Positions 23,268 to 32,782 of a stretch of 36,699 bases of DNA are shown in pieces. The notes under the pieces are model-generated. The model ran no database searches. It was not told where the DNA came from and saw only the letters and a list, made by a program, of their open reading frames with translations. The DNA comes from Coriobacteriales bacterium (GTDB lineage: Bacteria; Actinomycetota; Coriobacteriia; Coriobacteriales; UBA8131). The stretch covers positions 1-36,699 of the forward strand of contig JAISEO010000067.1 in assembly GCA_031264075.1 (NCBI GenBank), written 5' to 3'. A program made the position numbers and the translations under genes. Positions within the stretch are counted from its first letter, which is position 1. Each line of letters begins with the position of its first letter.

Positions 23268-26237
23268 ATGAACGATACTAAGCTATATTCAACTCGCTAC
23301 CGCTTCTTGGCCATCCTCTTGGCCTTGACGCTCGCGCTGTCCCAGGCGGTGGGGCTCCCCGGCCTCGCCTTTGCCGATGAGACAGACGAGGTGGGTATCG
23401 AGACCGCCACGGACACTACGACGGACAGCACCACAGAAGATGAAACCACCGAGACCGAGGCTGCTACCGAAACGGAAACAGCAGCTGAGGAGATAGCCGA
23501 AGAGGTCACCGAGACCGAGCCCGCTGTGCAGGGCGGCTCCCTCTATACGGGCATCGCTGGTGACCCCTATGTACTCACAGGAACCATGACCCAGCTGTGG
23601 AACGGCGGGAGCCCCACCCCAGCGGTCAGCGGAACGCATTACTCGATAGAAAATCAGACGGAATTGGAGTATCTCAGAAGCTATATCAGCGGCGCATACA
23701 ACTCCGTCGGTGTGACGTTTTTTCTTACGGCCGAAATCAATCTCGCTTCAGCGTGGACACCTATCGGAGTCAGCTCCGGGCTCGCATTCAACGGCATTTT
23801 TGACGGCTCGAACAACGACCCCACAGCGCCCCATACTATTTCCGGCCTCACGGTAGCGGCAGGCTCCGGCGGCTCATATTATGGGTTGTTCGGTTACTCC
23901 ACCGGCCCTATCCTTAACCTCAACGTTAATGGGGCAATCGCCTCTCCCCCCACCGCTGTCTCGATAGAATACGTCGGCGGCATTGTGGGCTACACCACCA
24001 ACGATGTATACAACTGCCAGTCCAACGTCAGCATCAATGTGCCCAACGCACAAAATGTCGGTGGTGTGGTCGGTGCCATCGAGAACCTGGCGACCGTGCC
24101 CATTGTCTCACCCTTCCATGTGCAGGCGTCTTCCTCAAAGGCCAATATCACGGGTGAGTCTCGTGTGGGTGGCGTGGTCGGCTCGGTCTACTGCCACTAT
24201 TCGGGCAACATCGTCGTCGATAACTGCTACTATTCCAACGGCGGCGACGTCAACGCTCTGACGCTCACGGCAACGGCTAACCAAAGCCGCGAGTGGTCCG
24301 GCGGCATCGTAGGCTACTGCCAGGGCTATATCACCAACAGCTACACGGTCGCCACCATCAACAGCCTCAACAGCGGGCACTACATTGCCGGCCTGGCGGG
24401 CATATTGAATGGAGAAGATCCGCAGGCCTTACTCAGCAACAGCTACGCGGCGGTTGCGTTTGGCAGCGGAACCGACCCTGCATATGACCGCCCGCTCTAC
24501 GGCTCTACGGACAACAGCGACACGCTTGCCATCAACAACGTGCTGTATGATTACGATTTAACGCAGGACGGTGTCTACTTCAATACACCCGGCACCGGCA
24601 AGAATGGCTGGGGCTACTGGCAGCAGACCGGAGACGCTACCACAGCGCAATTGAAGGCCTTCAATCAACCGGTGCGAGAGGCATTCAACGGCGGCACTCA
24701 AATTACCCCATCTCCCACAACTGAAGCTGTCCTCGGCAGCGCCTTTGCCAAGGACGACGGATCAAAGATCCTTAACGGATCCTACCCGATACTCATATGG
24801 CAGCCGACCGCTTTGGAGTTGCCGACCTATACCCCCGGTAACGGTACCTACAACCCACCGTCTGAGACGGGCCTGTTCATAGACGGCCTGAACGGCGACG
24901 ATGGCAATGCAGGAACAAGCCGCGATGCCCCGGTCAAATCCATCGGAGTCGTACTTGATCTATGGAAAGCTACGCCAGGGAACATCTACATGCTCAACAC
25001 CAGTGTCCTCACAGGCAATGAACTGGATTTGAACACCACCGATTACCGGGGCGCACACTTCGTCCGTAGCGCAACCTTCACCGGTGTGTTGTTCACGGTA
25101 CCCTCAGGCGTTAACGCCCCTCTCTCAGCTGTCATCATCGATGGCAACAATTCCAATGTCGTCGCCGCGTTCTCGCTCATTAACGTGACAGGCGGAAACC
25201 TTACCGTTGGTTATATGGCGACCCTCGCATATAACTCGAGCGCCGATGGTGGTGCGATAAGCGTGTCCTCCGGTTCTGCCACGGTAACAGCAGGAGAACT
25301 CTACAGGAACGACGCCAAGCGTGGCGGCGCGGTGTATGTTGTAGCCGGTGCCAGCTTCACGCTCAACGATCCCAGTGGCCTTATTGACTACAACCACGCG
25401 CAGAACGTGGGCGGCGCCATTGCCTCGCGTGGCTCGGTGCATATCATCAACGGTGCGATACGAGATAACGTGGTTGCCTCGCCCGGTGCTGGCAGCGGTG
25501 CCTACGGCGGTGCACTCGCGGTCATGGGCGGCTCGGCCACGATAAACGGCGGCTCGATAGGTCATAACACCGCTTCTGCTGGACAAGGACAAGGCGGCAA
25601 AGCCTACGGTGGCGCGATATACATAGACGCTGGCACTGTTGATATCACGGGCGGCACCATTGGCGCCTACGGTTCTGTGCAGGGTAACTCCGCGCAAAAC
25701 GGCGGCGGTGTGTACAACAACGAGGGAACGACCCTTAATATCACCGGTGGAAGCATTACCGGTAACAGCGCAAGCGTATCAGGCGGCGGCCTCTTCTCTT
25801 CAGGATATACAGTTATGACCAACGGTTCCATAACCAATAACGCCACACAGGGCTCTGGCGGCGGTGTCTATATTACTGCCTCAACAGGCGGTAACGCGAT
25901 GGCCCTGAACGGCGGTACTATTTCCGGCAATACCGCATCAAGCGCTGGGAACGGTATCTATCTCGCCGACATGATGCTGTTGACGTTTAACAGTGGCGGA
26001 ACCGGTAGCACGCTGGTGGTATCGGACGTCGTCTACCTTGCAGCAAATGTGGAAATATATATAGACGCTACGATGTCGAATGTATCCGGCGTCATCCCGG
26101 TCAATATGCCGGACGCCCACGCTGGTCGCGTTATAGCTGAGGGCTATAACCCACAAGTGACATCCGGCAGCGCGCGCGCGTTTTCTGTGCCAGGATGGAC
26201 GGTCTATGCTTCCGGTACTTACTTGATGATTCAGTAG
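23268..26237 (+). CDS. Secreted GLUG / parallel beta-helix protein
   Basis: The 989-residue protein has a signal peptide (positive start, hydrophobic 13-35, likely cut after AFA at about 36). A Thr/Glu/Asp-rich spacer covers about 37-88. GLUG-type repeats follow (FNGIFDGSN, YYGLFGY, YVGGIVGYTTN, NVGGVVGA, RVGGVVGS). From about residue 540, DGLNGDDGNAGTSRDAPVKS opens a right-handed beta-helix of repeats such as INGGSIGHNTAS and ITGGSITGNSAS. It ends without LPxTG or cell-wall-binding repeats, so it may be released or held by a partner. ATG 23268 has TAGGAG seven bases upstream. The frame stays open back to 22965, but those residues have no signal character. Function is probably adhesion or glycan binding. 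Confidence 0.85.
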   Translation: MNDTKLYSTRYRFLAILLALTLALSQAVGLPGLAFADETDEVGIETATDTTTDSTTEDETTETEAATETETAAEEIAEEVTETEPAVQGGSLYTGIAGDPYVLTGTMTQLWNGGSPTPAVSGTHYSIENQTELEYLRSYISGAYNSVGVTFFLTAEINLASAWTPIGVSSGLAFNGIFDGSNNDPTAPHTISGLTVAAGSGGSYYGLFGYSTGPILNLNVNGAIASPPTAVSIEYVGGIVGYTTNDVYNCQSNVSINVPNAQNVGGVVGAIENLATVPIVSPFHVQASSSKANITGESRVGGVVGSVYCHYSGNIVVDNCYYSNGGDVNALTLTATANQSREWSGGIVGYCQGYITNSYTVATINSLNSGHYIAGLAGILNGEDPQALLSNSYAAVAFGSGTDPAYDRPLYGSTDNSDTLAINNVLYDYDLTQDGVYFNTPGTGKNGWGYWQQTGDATTAQLKAFNQPVREAFNGGTQITPSPTTEAVLGSAFAKDDGSKILNGSYPILIWQPTALELPTYTPGNGTYNPPSETGLFIDGLNGDDGNAGTSRDAPVKSIGVVLDLWKATPGNIYMLNTSVLTGNELDLNTTDYRGAHFVRSATFTGVLFTVPSGVNAPLSAVIIDGNNSNVVAAFSLINVTGGNLTVGYMATLAYNSSADGGAISVSSGSATVTAGELYRNDAKRGGAVYVVAGASFTLNDPSGLIDYNHAQNVGGAIASRGSVHIINGAIRDNVVASPGAGSGAYGGALAVMGGSATINGGSIGHNTASAGQGQGGKAYGGAIYIDAGTVDITGGTIGAYGSVQGNSAQNGGGVYNNEGTTLNITGGSITGNSASVSGGGLFSSGYTVMTNGSITNNATQGSGGGVYITASTGGNAMALNGGTISGNTASSAGNGIYLADMMLLTFNSGGTGSTLVVSDVVYLAANVEIYIDATMSNVSGVIPVNMPDAHAGRVIAEGYNPQVTSGSARAFSVPGWTVYASGTYLMIQ

Positions 26238-26250
26238 CACCGCAGTACTT

Positions 26251-26297
26251 CTGGGGTATCGGTTGGCAACACGTCGGCCGATACCCCAGATTTTTTT
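26251..26297 (+). terminator. Rho-independent terminator after the first surface gene
   Basis: A perfect 12-bp stem (26251-26262 with 26278-26289) is followed by A and seven T (26291-26297), 14 bases after the stop codon. It is the best intrinsic terminator in the window. Confidence 0.93.
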
Positions 26298-26494
26298 ATA
26301 TAAAAGTAAATCCTCTCTTGCAGCGAGCCGGTATTTTCACTCACAGTGCTGTGCTTTCGCAGTCTAAGGACGTTGTTGCGATTCGTTGCTTTTAAGTGCG
26401 TGAAGAAGCCGTTTGGCAGAGCTTAAGCAGGACTCAGAAAAGAAACAGTTCCGCGGGGGGGATAGCTACGCATAAGAGTGATCGGAGGTCATGT

Positions 26495-29400
26495 ATGCAA
26501 AAACTCATTAAACAGGGAACGCGAAAAACCATCTGCATTATCCTTGCGCTTGTCATGGCGCTTACCTTCCTTGTCCCCTTCCTTATCCCGCCGAAGAGCG
26601 CAAACGCGGTAACGTATGCTCCTGAGAGCAATATCCAAGTAACACTCGCCCTAAGCTCCAATCCAGGAACTGCGAACAATCTTCAATATACCATAACATA
26701 CAATACCACCTACTTTTCATTAGTGGGGTTTCAATTCGCTGAGGGTGACGGTGCTTTCAGCGGTGAGGTATCGAGCGACCCTATGGCTGCTGATGGACGT
26801 ATTGAATACCATACCGATGGCAGGCCTGCGTCTGAAAGGACAATAATTATAACGTATCCGCGCAATGGGAATCTATTTGCAAATAGCGATACCCAAATCG
26901 GTACCTACACGTTCAAAGTGAGGGAGAATACGCCATATGGGACGTACGATAACATACTGAGTGTATCACTTGTCGGTGCAAGAAATAATAATATATCGAT
27001 CCCGGCCCAGCGAAACAAAGATGACGACTATCGGTCCTTAATGGTAATAACCGGCAACAGCATAGAAGTGGGCGAGGAAAGCACTGACCCCGACCCTGAC
27101 CCCACGCCGCCCTTCGAGGTGGCCTGCGGCTACGGCGGAAACTTTGAATACGATGACGACGCTGAGAAGCTCACCTTCATCCCCATAGAAGGCTATGCCC
27201 TCGACGTCCTCTACGTTGACGGTGTCCCCTGGGATGCAGAGGAGGTGCAGGGCGCGGAGTCCTATGAGCTTGACATCTCAGACGAAGAATTCGAAGAAAC
27301 GAAGAGCATCGTCGCTACCTTTGCCCATACGATAAATTTTACACAACCTGATAACGGGTCGCTCAGCGTTGTCAGGAGTAACACCACTCTGGGCTCAGAT
27401 GAAGAACTGAACAGCGGCGACATCGTCCGTGACGGTGAGCTGCTCACGATAACGGCCACACCGGAAGAGGACTATGAACTCGCTGAGATAGACGGCCTTG
27501 TCACCACAGGGCTTGTCGCTGTAGACGGAGAGGAAGATACCTATCGTGTTGAAGCTCCGCGTGGAGACGGCGATGAGCCCCCCACCCTGGTGAGCGTGAG
27601 CGCAGCCTTCGAGCTTGCCGTGGAACGCTATGCCATAACGCTTGACGATGCTATAGCAAACGGCACGGTCACCCCAGACAGGGTACTGGCCGCGGCAGGC
27701 AGCTTCGTTGCCGTTAGCACAGAGCCGAGTGCGGGTTATGAACTCTCCGAACTTACTTACAGAGCAGAAGGCGATGAGGAGCCTACCCCCATAGTGCGCG
27801 GTGGCTTTTTCATGCCTGAAGGCCCGGTCACGATAGATGCCAGGTTCACGGAGCTTACAGAAGCTGCCCTCGAGATCTCCACCCCAGCGCAGATGGCAGC
27901 CTTCCGCGATGCTGTCAACGCGGGCACGGACTACGCAGATCAAGTCGTACGCCTCACGGCAGACATAGACCTCTCGGCGTATCCAGAATGGCTGTCCATC
28001 GGCCAGCAGATACAATGGACATCGGATCATCCCTATACACCACCGTTTGCCCGCTACAACGCGTTCAAGGGCAGCTTCGACGGCGCGGGGTATACCGTGA
28101 CGCTCGGCATAGACATGGATCCCTATGTGTTCTATGACCCCCGCTCCGAGATACCCGAAGGCGAATTGTCTGTCACCTACCAATACGCCGGACTGTTCGG
28201 CTATGTGGAGGGTGCTGAGATACAGAACCTCACTGTCGACGGCTCCATTGACCTGCATGCACAACACGGCATCAGGCCCTCGCACCTCGGTGCCGTCGTG
28301 GCGCATGCCTGTGAGACCACCCTCCGAAGCTGCACAAGTTACGTGAACATAAGTATCACAGGGAGCAGCGTAAGTCATGTCGGCGGCGTGGTCGGGTACC
28401 TGTCGCATAGCACAAGCTACGGCTACGAGGACAACCTTCTTGCGGGCTGTTCTAACTATGGGAGGATAGAGGTGCCTATCTCCGCTGACCTCGGCGGCGT
28501 AGCCGGCATAGTCTCTGGCGGCAACATCACCGACTGTATGAACGCCGGGGAGCTCGTCAGTCTTTCTCAGGGCGGTATTACGCAAACAGGCGGTGTTGTC
28601 GGTTTGGTGAGCGCAGGCAATAACGCCTCAAGTCTCATATCCGGCTGCTACAACACAGGCAGCGTGAGTTCCGCCTCCCTCCACATAGCAGGCATCGCGA
28701 ACTCCTCTAAAGTTGACATCATAGACTGCTACAACGCAGGTTCCCTCAGTTGCATACGCGCAGTCACCTCGTCGAACCCTCTCTATATCGCTGGTATCTC
28801 GGCCTATCTGAGTGAGATATCTATCAGCAACAGCTACAATGTCGGCACGATAAGCTACGTGGGCAGCCCGAGCCCTTCGGTCATCAACGCGGACGACATA
28901 GCCCCAACGTCCAGTGCTGACCCCAGCACCATTGACAAAAACGACTATCCCATCCCCGCCAACTGCTACATCAAAAAAGACAGCTTCACCGCCGCAGACC
29001 TCAGCGCGTCGTTCAAAGACGACAAGACCAATATCAACGGTGGCTACCCGCTACTCGTGTGGCAGAATGCCATTGCCACGAGCGAGACTTACCGTGTTGC
29101 CTTCGACGTCATCATGCCCGAGGGCTCAGAGGCAGAACCGGTAGTCACGCTTTACTCAGACGCGGAGCGCACGAAGGCAATCATTCCCGAGCAGGACGGC
29201 TCCTGGAGCTTCACCAAGGCGAGCAACATCGCCATGACCACCTACTACTACGCGCTCTCTGCAGTGGGTTGTATGCCGGAAGTCGGCAGTTTCAACGTAG
29301 GCTACACCGATGTCATCGTACGGCCCGCACTCAGGCTTGCCGCGACAGTGTCCCTCACACTCACACCCGCTGACGGGTACCTCACACTCACCGGCCCTGC

Positions 29401-32400
29401 CGGTGCGGTCGCACACACGTCGCGGGTGGATGGCGTCTACACCTACACGGTCTATGCGGGAGACGTATACACCTACAGGGCCTCACGCTCGGGCTACAAC
29501 TCCACGATGCGTGAGTTCGCAGCAGCAGACGGTGCAAACATCACCGTAGCGCTCACCTCTCAGGCTACGCCCGACAAGGGCACGATAACCCCGAATGCCC
29601 AGGGCGTCACCATCACCGAGGGCGGCAGCTATCGCGTCGCTCACACCAGCACCAGCGGCATCATCAACATAGCCACGACAGACTCCGTTACCCTCATGGG
29701 CACAGGCAGCTCCACGAATGATGTCTATGACAACCTCTACATTGACTGTACTGTTGCCGGTGTGGACCTCACGCTCCAGGACATCTACCTCACCAATAAC
29801 GTGATAGGCCCTGCCACCCGCAACATGCTGGCGTTCACAGGCACTGCGGAAGGCGAGTTTGAAGGCACGGCCAATACGCTGCACTTCAAGGGTACGGTCA
29901 TACTGGATTTGGATACGCGTTCGGGCGCGTACGCGATGGTTCATGTCGCACCGGATGTGGCCCTCACCATAGAAGGTGACGCCGACGCCGCGCTCTACCT
30001 CAACGAGCACGGCTCGTTGGTTGGCATTGAAAGTGCGGCTGTCATAGGCGGCAACGGAGGCGAATCCAACGGTGAGATAACTTTTGCCGGAGGCACGGTC
30101 TTTGCCAGGAACGCCGCACGAGGCATCAGCGCAGCCCCTGTGCCTGGTGCTGTCATAGGCTCAGGCTCGGCTTTCATCTCGGTCATCGGCATCCCCTCAC
30201 CCATTACTGTCCAAGCCGGTAGCCTCAACATCATAGTAGCCTCAGAAAGTGCGGCCATAGGCAGTGCTACAGGCTCAGAGGTCAGAGTCCACCCTGGTGC
30301 CGCCCTCAATATAGACGTGGACTCCTCAGGGGTTGCGATAGGTGCAGGCACCCTCACCTACCTGGGCGGTACGCTCCGCAGCTACGTAGGCTATAATGCC
30401 ACCGACCCCAATGGTGACGGCGACAGCTCCGACACGCTCTGGGAAGGCATCACCGCCCCGGGCATAAGCGACACCCCTATCACTGCGGACAAGGTGGACG
30501 GAGCAGGTAACCCCTTAAGTCTCCTCAGCTTCGACACCGCGCTCCTTACACCAGGTGCCTCGGAGTTCGAGGCCTACCTTGACGAGAGTGAAGATTCCCT
30601 CTACACAGGCACCCTCCACCACTACGGCTCCATCAACGCGGACAGGCCCGCTTCATCCCAACTCCCCATAGCCTACACGATGGACAACTGGGCACCACTG
30701 ACCGACTCTTCCCTCTACCTCTACGCCACGGCTGCGAACCACTCTCTCACCGTAAACGGTGAAGACTTCAAGGCCTACTGGGCAGGGGATGTACCGGGGG
30801 CGGAGGCTCTCACCGGCTCCTTCCTCGTCACCCCCGAGGGCTCAGCGAGGGACATACTGGCAAGCGCCATAGCAGAGGCTGAGGAACTCCTCGCCTCAAC
30901 AGTGAGCACAGAGGACGGCAACACGGTGGCACCAGAAGATAAGTGGGCACCTCCCGCAGACTGGGAGAGCTATAGTGAGGCCATAGCAGCAGCCTGGCAG
31001 GCAGCGCTTGACGCCACCACCAACGATGTAACGCTACAAGGTGCAACCACAAGCCTCGGCGAGGCCACATCAGCCTTCAGTGATGCCGCAAGCAATGGCA
31101 CCCACAAAGGCAGCGTGGCTGACCTCACCGTAAGCGGTATCAACTCCCAGGGCTATACCTACACAGCCAAAGCCATCGAGCCAACTATCACCGTCAAAGA
31201 CGGCGGGGATGACCTCATCAAGGACACGGACTACACAGTAGCCTATGCCAACAACACTAACGTCGGGAGTGCCACCCTCACCATCACAGGCACAGGTGCC
31301 TACGACGGTGAGCTCGCCATTCCCTTCACCATTAACCCGGCTCCTCTTACCATCACCGTGGACGCCAAGACGAAGTACCTCGGCTCCCCTGACCCCCCCT
31401 ACAGCTACTCCGCAGTGGGCCTTAAGGCTCCAGACAGGCTCACGAGCCTCACCCTCACCCGCTCACCGGGAGAGACAGTGGGAAGCTATGACATCACCGC
31501 ACGGGGTGCCGTTGTAGTAAACGGTAACACGAACGTGAGCGCTAACTACGCCCCGAACTACGTCAAGGCAACACTTTCCGTCCTGCCCCTCCTGGAGTCT
31601 TCCTGGCCCCGTCTCGACGGTGGCAAGACAGACGGTGGTCGCTACGACACCATGCAGGCGATAGTAGGGGAGGGCTGGACGAGTTCGGAGTATGTCATAG
31701 TGGCCTCAGGAGCTAACTTCCCTGACGCCCTTGCCGCTTCAAGTCTCGCGGGCATCTATGGGGCTCCGGTCATCCTCACAGAAAGCGCCACCCTGAGCTT
31801 TCAGGCAGAAGAGACCATCAAGAGCCTCGGCGCAACGAAAGCCTTCCTCATAGGAGGCGAGGCGGCACTCTCACCTGCCAGCTTCGCGGCACTTGAGGCT
31901 ATCCTCGGAGAGGGTAAGGTAGCCCGCATCTCAGGCGATGACCGTATAGCCACCTCACTTGACCTCTACGAGAAGGGGCGTAGCCCAGAAGGGGGCAACC
32001 CCACCTGGTCAGACACTGCCATCATAGCTAACGGCTTTTCCTTCGCAGACGCGCTTTCGGTCTCACCGTTTGCTCATGCTACCCGCTCTCCCATATTCCT
32101 CTCTACCCCGGAGACAGGTCTTGACGAGGCAACGCTTGGAGCTATCCAGACAGGAGGCTTCAAGAAGGTGGTGATTACCGGAGGAGTCGCCGCCGTACCG
32201 GCTATCGTAGAAGCCCAACTCGCCTCCTCGGGAGTTACCATAGAGCGCTGGTCGGGGGATACCCGCTATGAGACGAGTGTGGACATAGTGAAACACTCGC
32301 TTGCAGACTCAGGTGGTGTACTTACCTTAAACAACCTGGTCTGTGCCACCGGAGACAACTACCCCGACGCCCTTGCGGGAGGGGCATTTGCCGGCCACAC

Positions 32401-32569
32401 CGGCAGTGTGCTTCTCCTCGTACACGCCACACAGACAGGGGGACTTGCAGGCCTTGACCTTATCTGCGAACACAAAGATGAGATAGGTAAGGGCTACGTG
32501 CTCGGAGGTCCTGCCGCTGTACCTGAGGCACTCCTTCAGATCTTGGAGGGAGGCTCTCAAGGGCGGTAG
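26495..32569 (+). CDS. Giant surface protein with three CWB2 cell-wall-binding repeats
   Basis: The 2024-residue protein starts with a signal peptide cut after KSANA (38). Then follow a cohesin-like beta-sandwich (about 40-190), an acidic linker, an InlB B-type repeat (NGTVTPDRV..., about 382-452) and GLUG repeats (about 525-790: YAGLFGYVEGAEIQNLTVDG, then several GCYNTGSV-like units). A long beta-rich region, a FIVAR-like helical segment (about 1450-1530) and an MBG-type domain (about 1612-1700) come next. Three CWB2 repeats finish the protein (about 1700-2020; VIVASGANFPDALAASSLAG, FLIGGEAAL). CWB2 holds proteins to wall polymers non-covalently. ATG 26495 follows GGAGG by six bases; the 33 extra upstream codons are rejected because they bury the signal peptide. 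Confidence 0.92.
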   Translation: MQKLIKQGTRKTICIILALVMALTFLVPFLIPPKSANAVTYAPESNIQVTLALSSNPGTANNLQYTITYNTTYFSLVGFQFAEGDGAFSGEVSSDPMAADGRIEYHTDGRPASERTIIITYPRNGNLFANSDTQIGTYTFKVRENTPYGTYDNILSVSLVGARNNNISIPAQRNKDDDYRSLMVITGNSIEVGEESTDPDPDPTPPFEVACGYGGNFEYDDDAEKLTFIPIEGYALDVLYVDGVPWDAEEVQGAESYELDISDEEFEETKSIVATFAHTINFTQPDNGSLSVVRSNTTLGSDEELNSGDIVRDGELLTITATPEEDYELAEIDGLVTTGLVAVDGEEDTYRVEAPRGDGDEPPTLVSVSAAFELAVERYAITLDDAIANGTVTPDRVLAAAGSFVAVSTEPSAGYELSELTYRAEGDEEPTPIVRGGFFMPEGPVTIDARFTELTEAALEISTPAQMAAFRDAVNAGTDYADQVVRLTADIDLSAYPEWLSIGQQIQWTSDHPYTPPFARYNAFKGSFDGAGYTVTLGIDMDPYVFYDPRSEIPEGELSVTYQYAGLFGYVEGAEIQNLTVDGSIDLHAQHGIRPSHLGAVVAHACETTLRSCTSYVNISITGSSVSHVGGVVGYLSHSTSYGYEDNLLAGCSNYGRIEVPISADLGGVAGIVSGGNITDCMNAGELVSLSQGGITQTGGVVGLVSAGNNASSLISGCYNTGSVSSASLHIAGIANSSKVDIIDCYNAGSLSCIRAVTSSNPLYIAGISAYLSEISISNSYNVGTISYVGSPSPSVINADDIAPTSSADPSTIDKNDYPIPANCYIKKDSFTAADLSASFKDDKTNINGGYPLLVWQNAIATSETYRVAFDVIMPEGSEAEPVVTLYSDAERTKAIIPEQDGSWSFTKASNIAMTTYYYALSAVGCMPEVGSFNVGYTDVIVRPALRLAATVSLTLTPADGYLTLTGPAGAVAHTSRVDGVYTYTVYAGDVYTYRASRSGYNSTMREFAAADGANITVALTSQATPDKGTITPNAQGVTITEGGSYRVAHTSTSGIINIATTDSVTLMGTGSSTNDVYDNLYIDCTVAGVDLTLQDIYLTNNVIGPATRNMLAFTGTAEGEFEGTANTLHFKGTVILDLDTRSGAYAMVHVAPDVALTIEGDADAALYLNEHGSLVGIESAAVIGGNGGESNGEITFAGGTVFARNAARGISAAPVPGAVIGSGSAFISVIGIPSPITVQAGSLNIIVASESAAIGSATGSEVRVHPGAALNIDVDSSGVAIGAGTLTYLGGTLRSYVGYNATDPNGDGDSSDTLWEGITAPGISDTPITADKVDGAGNPLSLLSFDTALLTPGASEFEAYLDESEDSLYTGTLHHYGSINADRPASSQLPIAYTMDNWAPLTDSSLYLYATAANHSLTVNGEDFKAYWAGDVPGAEALTGSFLVTPEGSARDILASAIAEAEELLASTVSTEDGNTVAPEDKWAPPADWESYSEAIAAAWQAALDATTNDVTLQGATTSLGEATSAFSDAASNGTHKGSVADLTVSGINSQGYTYTAKAIEPTITVKDGGDDLIKDTDYTVAYANNTNVGSATLTITGTGAYDGELAIPFTINPAPLTITVDAKTKYLGSPDPPYSYSAVGLKAPDRLTSLTLTRSPGETVGSYDITARGAVVVNGNTNVSANYAPNYVKATLSVLPLLESSWPRLDGGKTDGGRYDTMQAIVGEGWTSSEYVIVASGANFPDALAASSLAGIYGAPVILTESATLSFQAEETIKSLGATKAFLIGGEAALSPASFAALEAILGEGKVARISGDDRIATSLDLYEKGRSPEGGNPTWSDTAIIANGFSFADALSVSPFAHATRSPIFLSTPETGLDEATLGAIQTGGFKKVVITGGVAAVPAIVEAQLASSGVTIERWSGDTRYETSVDIVKHSLADSGGVLTLNNLVCATGDNYPDALAGGAFAGHTGSVLLLVHATQTGGLAGLDLICEHKDEIGKGYVLGGPAAVPEALLQILEGGSQGR

Positions 32570-32610
32570 GCACAGAGTATGTGCTGAAGAAACACGCAAC
32601 ACAGACAGAA

Positions 32611-32638
32611 GGGGGGCGGGATGTACGTCCCGCCCCCC
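32611..32638 (+). terminator. GC-only hairpin after the CWB2 protein gene
   Basis: A perfect 11-bp stem, GGGGGGCGGGA (32611-32621) with its complement (32628-32638), closes a 6-nt loop 42 bases after the stop codon. There is no T-run, so it may act as a high-GC terminator or an mRNA 3' stabiliser. Confidence 0.5.
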
Positions 32639-32782
32639 GGGAGTGCCCCCGCGCCTTCCGCCCCCGGCGTCTTTCACCTCTGTGGGAGACACGAAGCTTA
32701 AAGTGAGCGCAAGCGAGACGAAAAGCGCAGAGGCACTGCACCCTGAAAGACAGTGAGACAGAAAGTCAAGACAAGAAGAGCT

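Noticed and set aside
28370-28860. CRISPR-like or satellite array in the repeated surface-gene region
   Set aside because: The periodicity is in protein GLUG/CYNTG units; DNA copies are too diverged and have no constant repeat-spacer plan.
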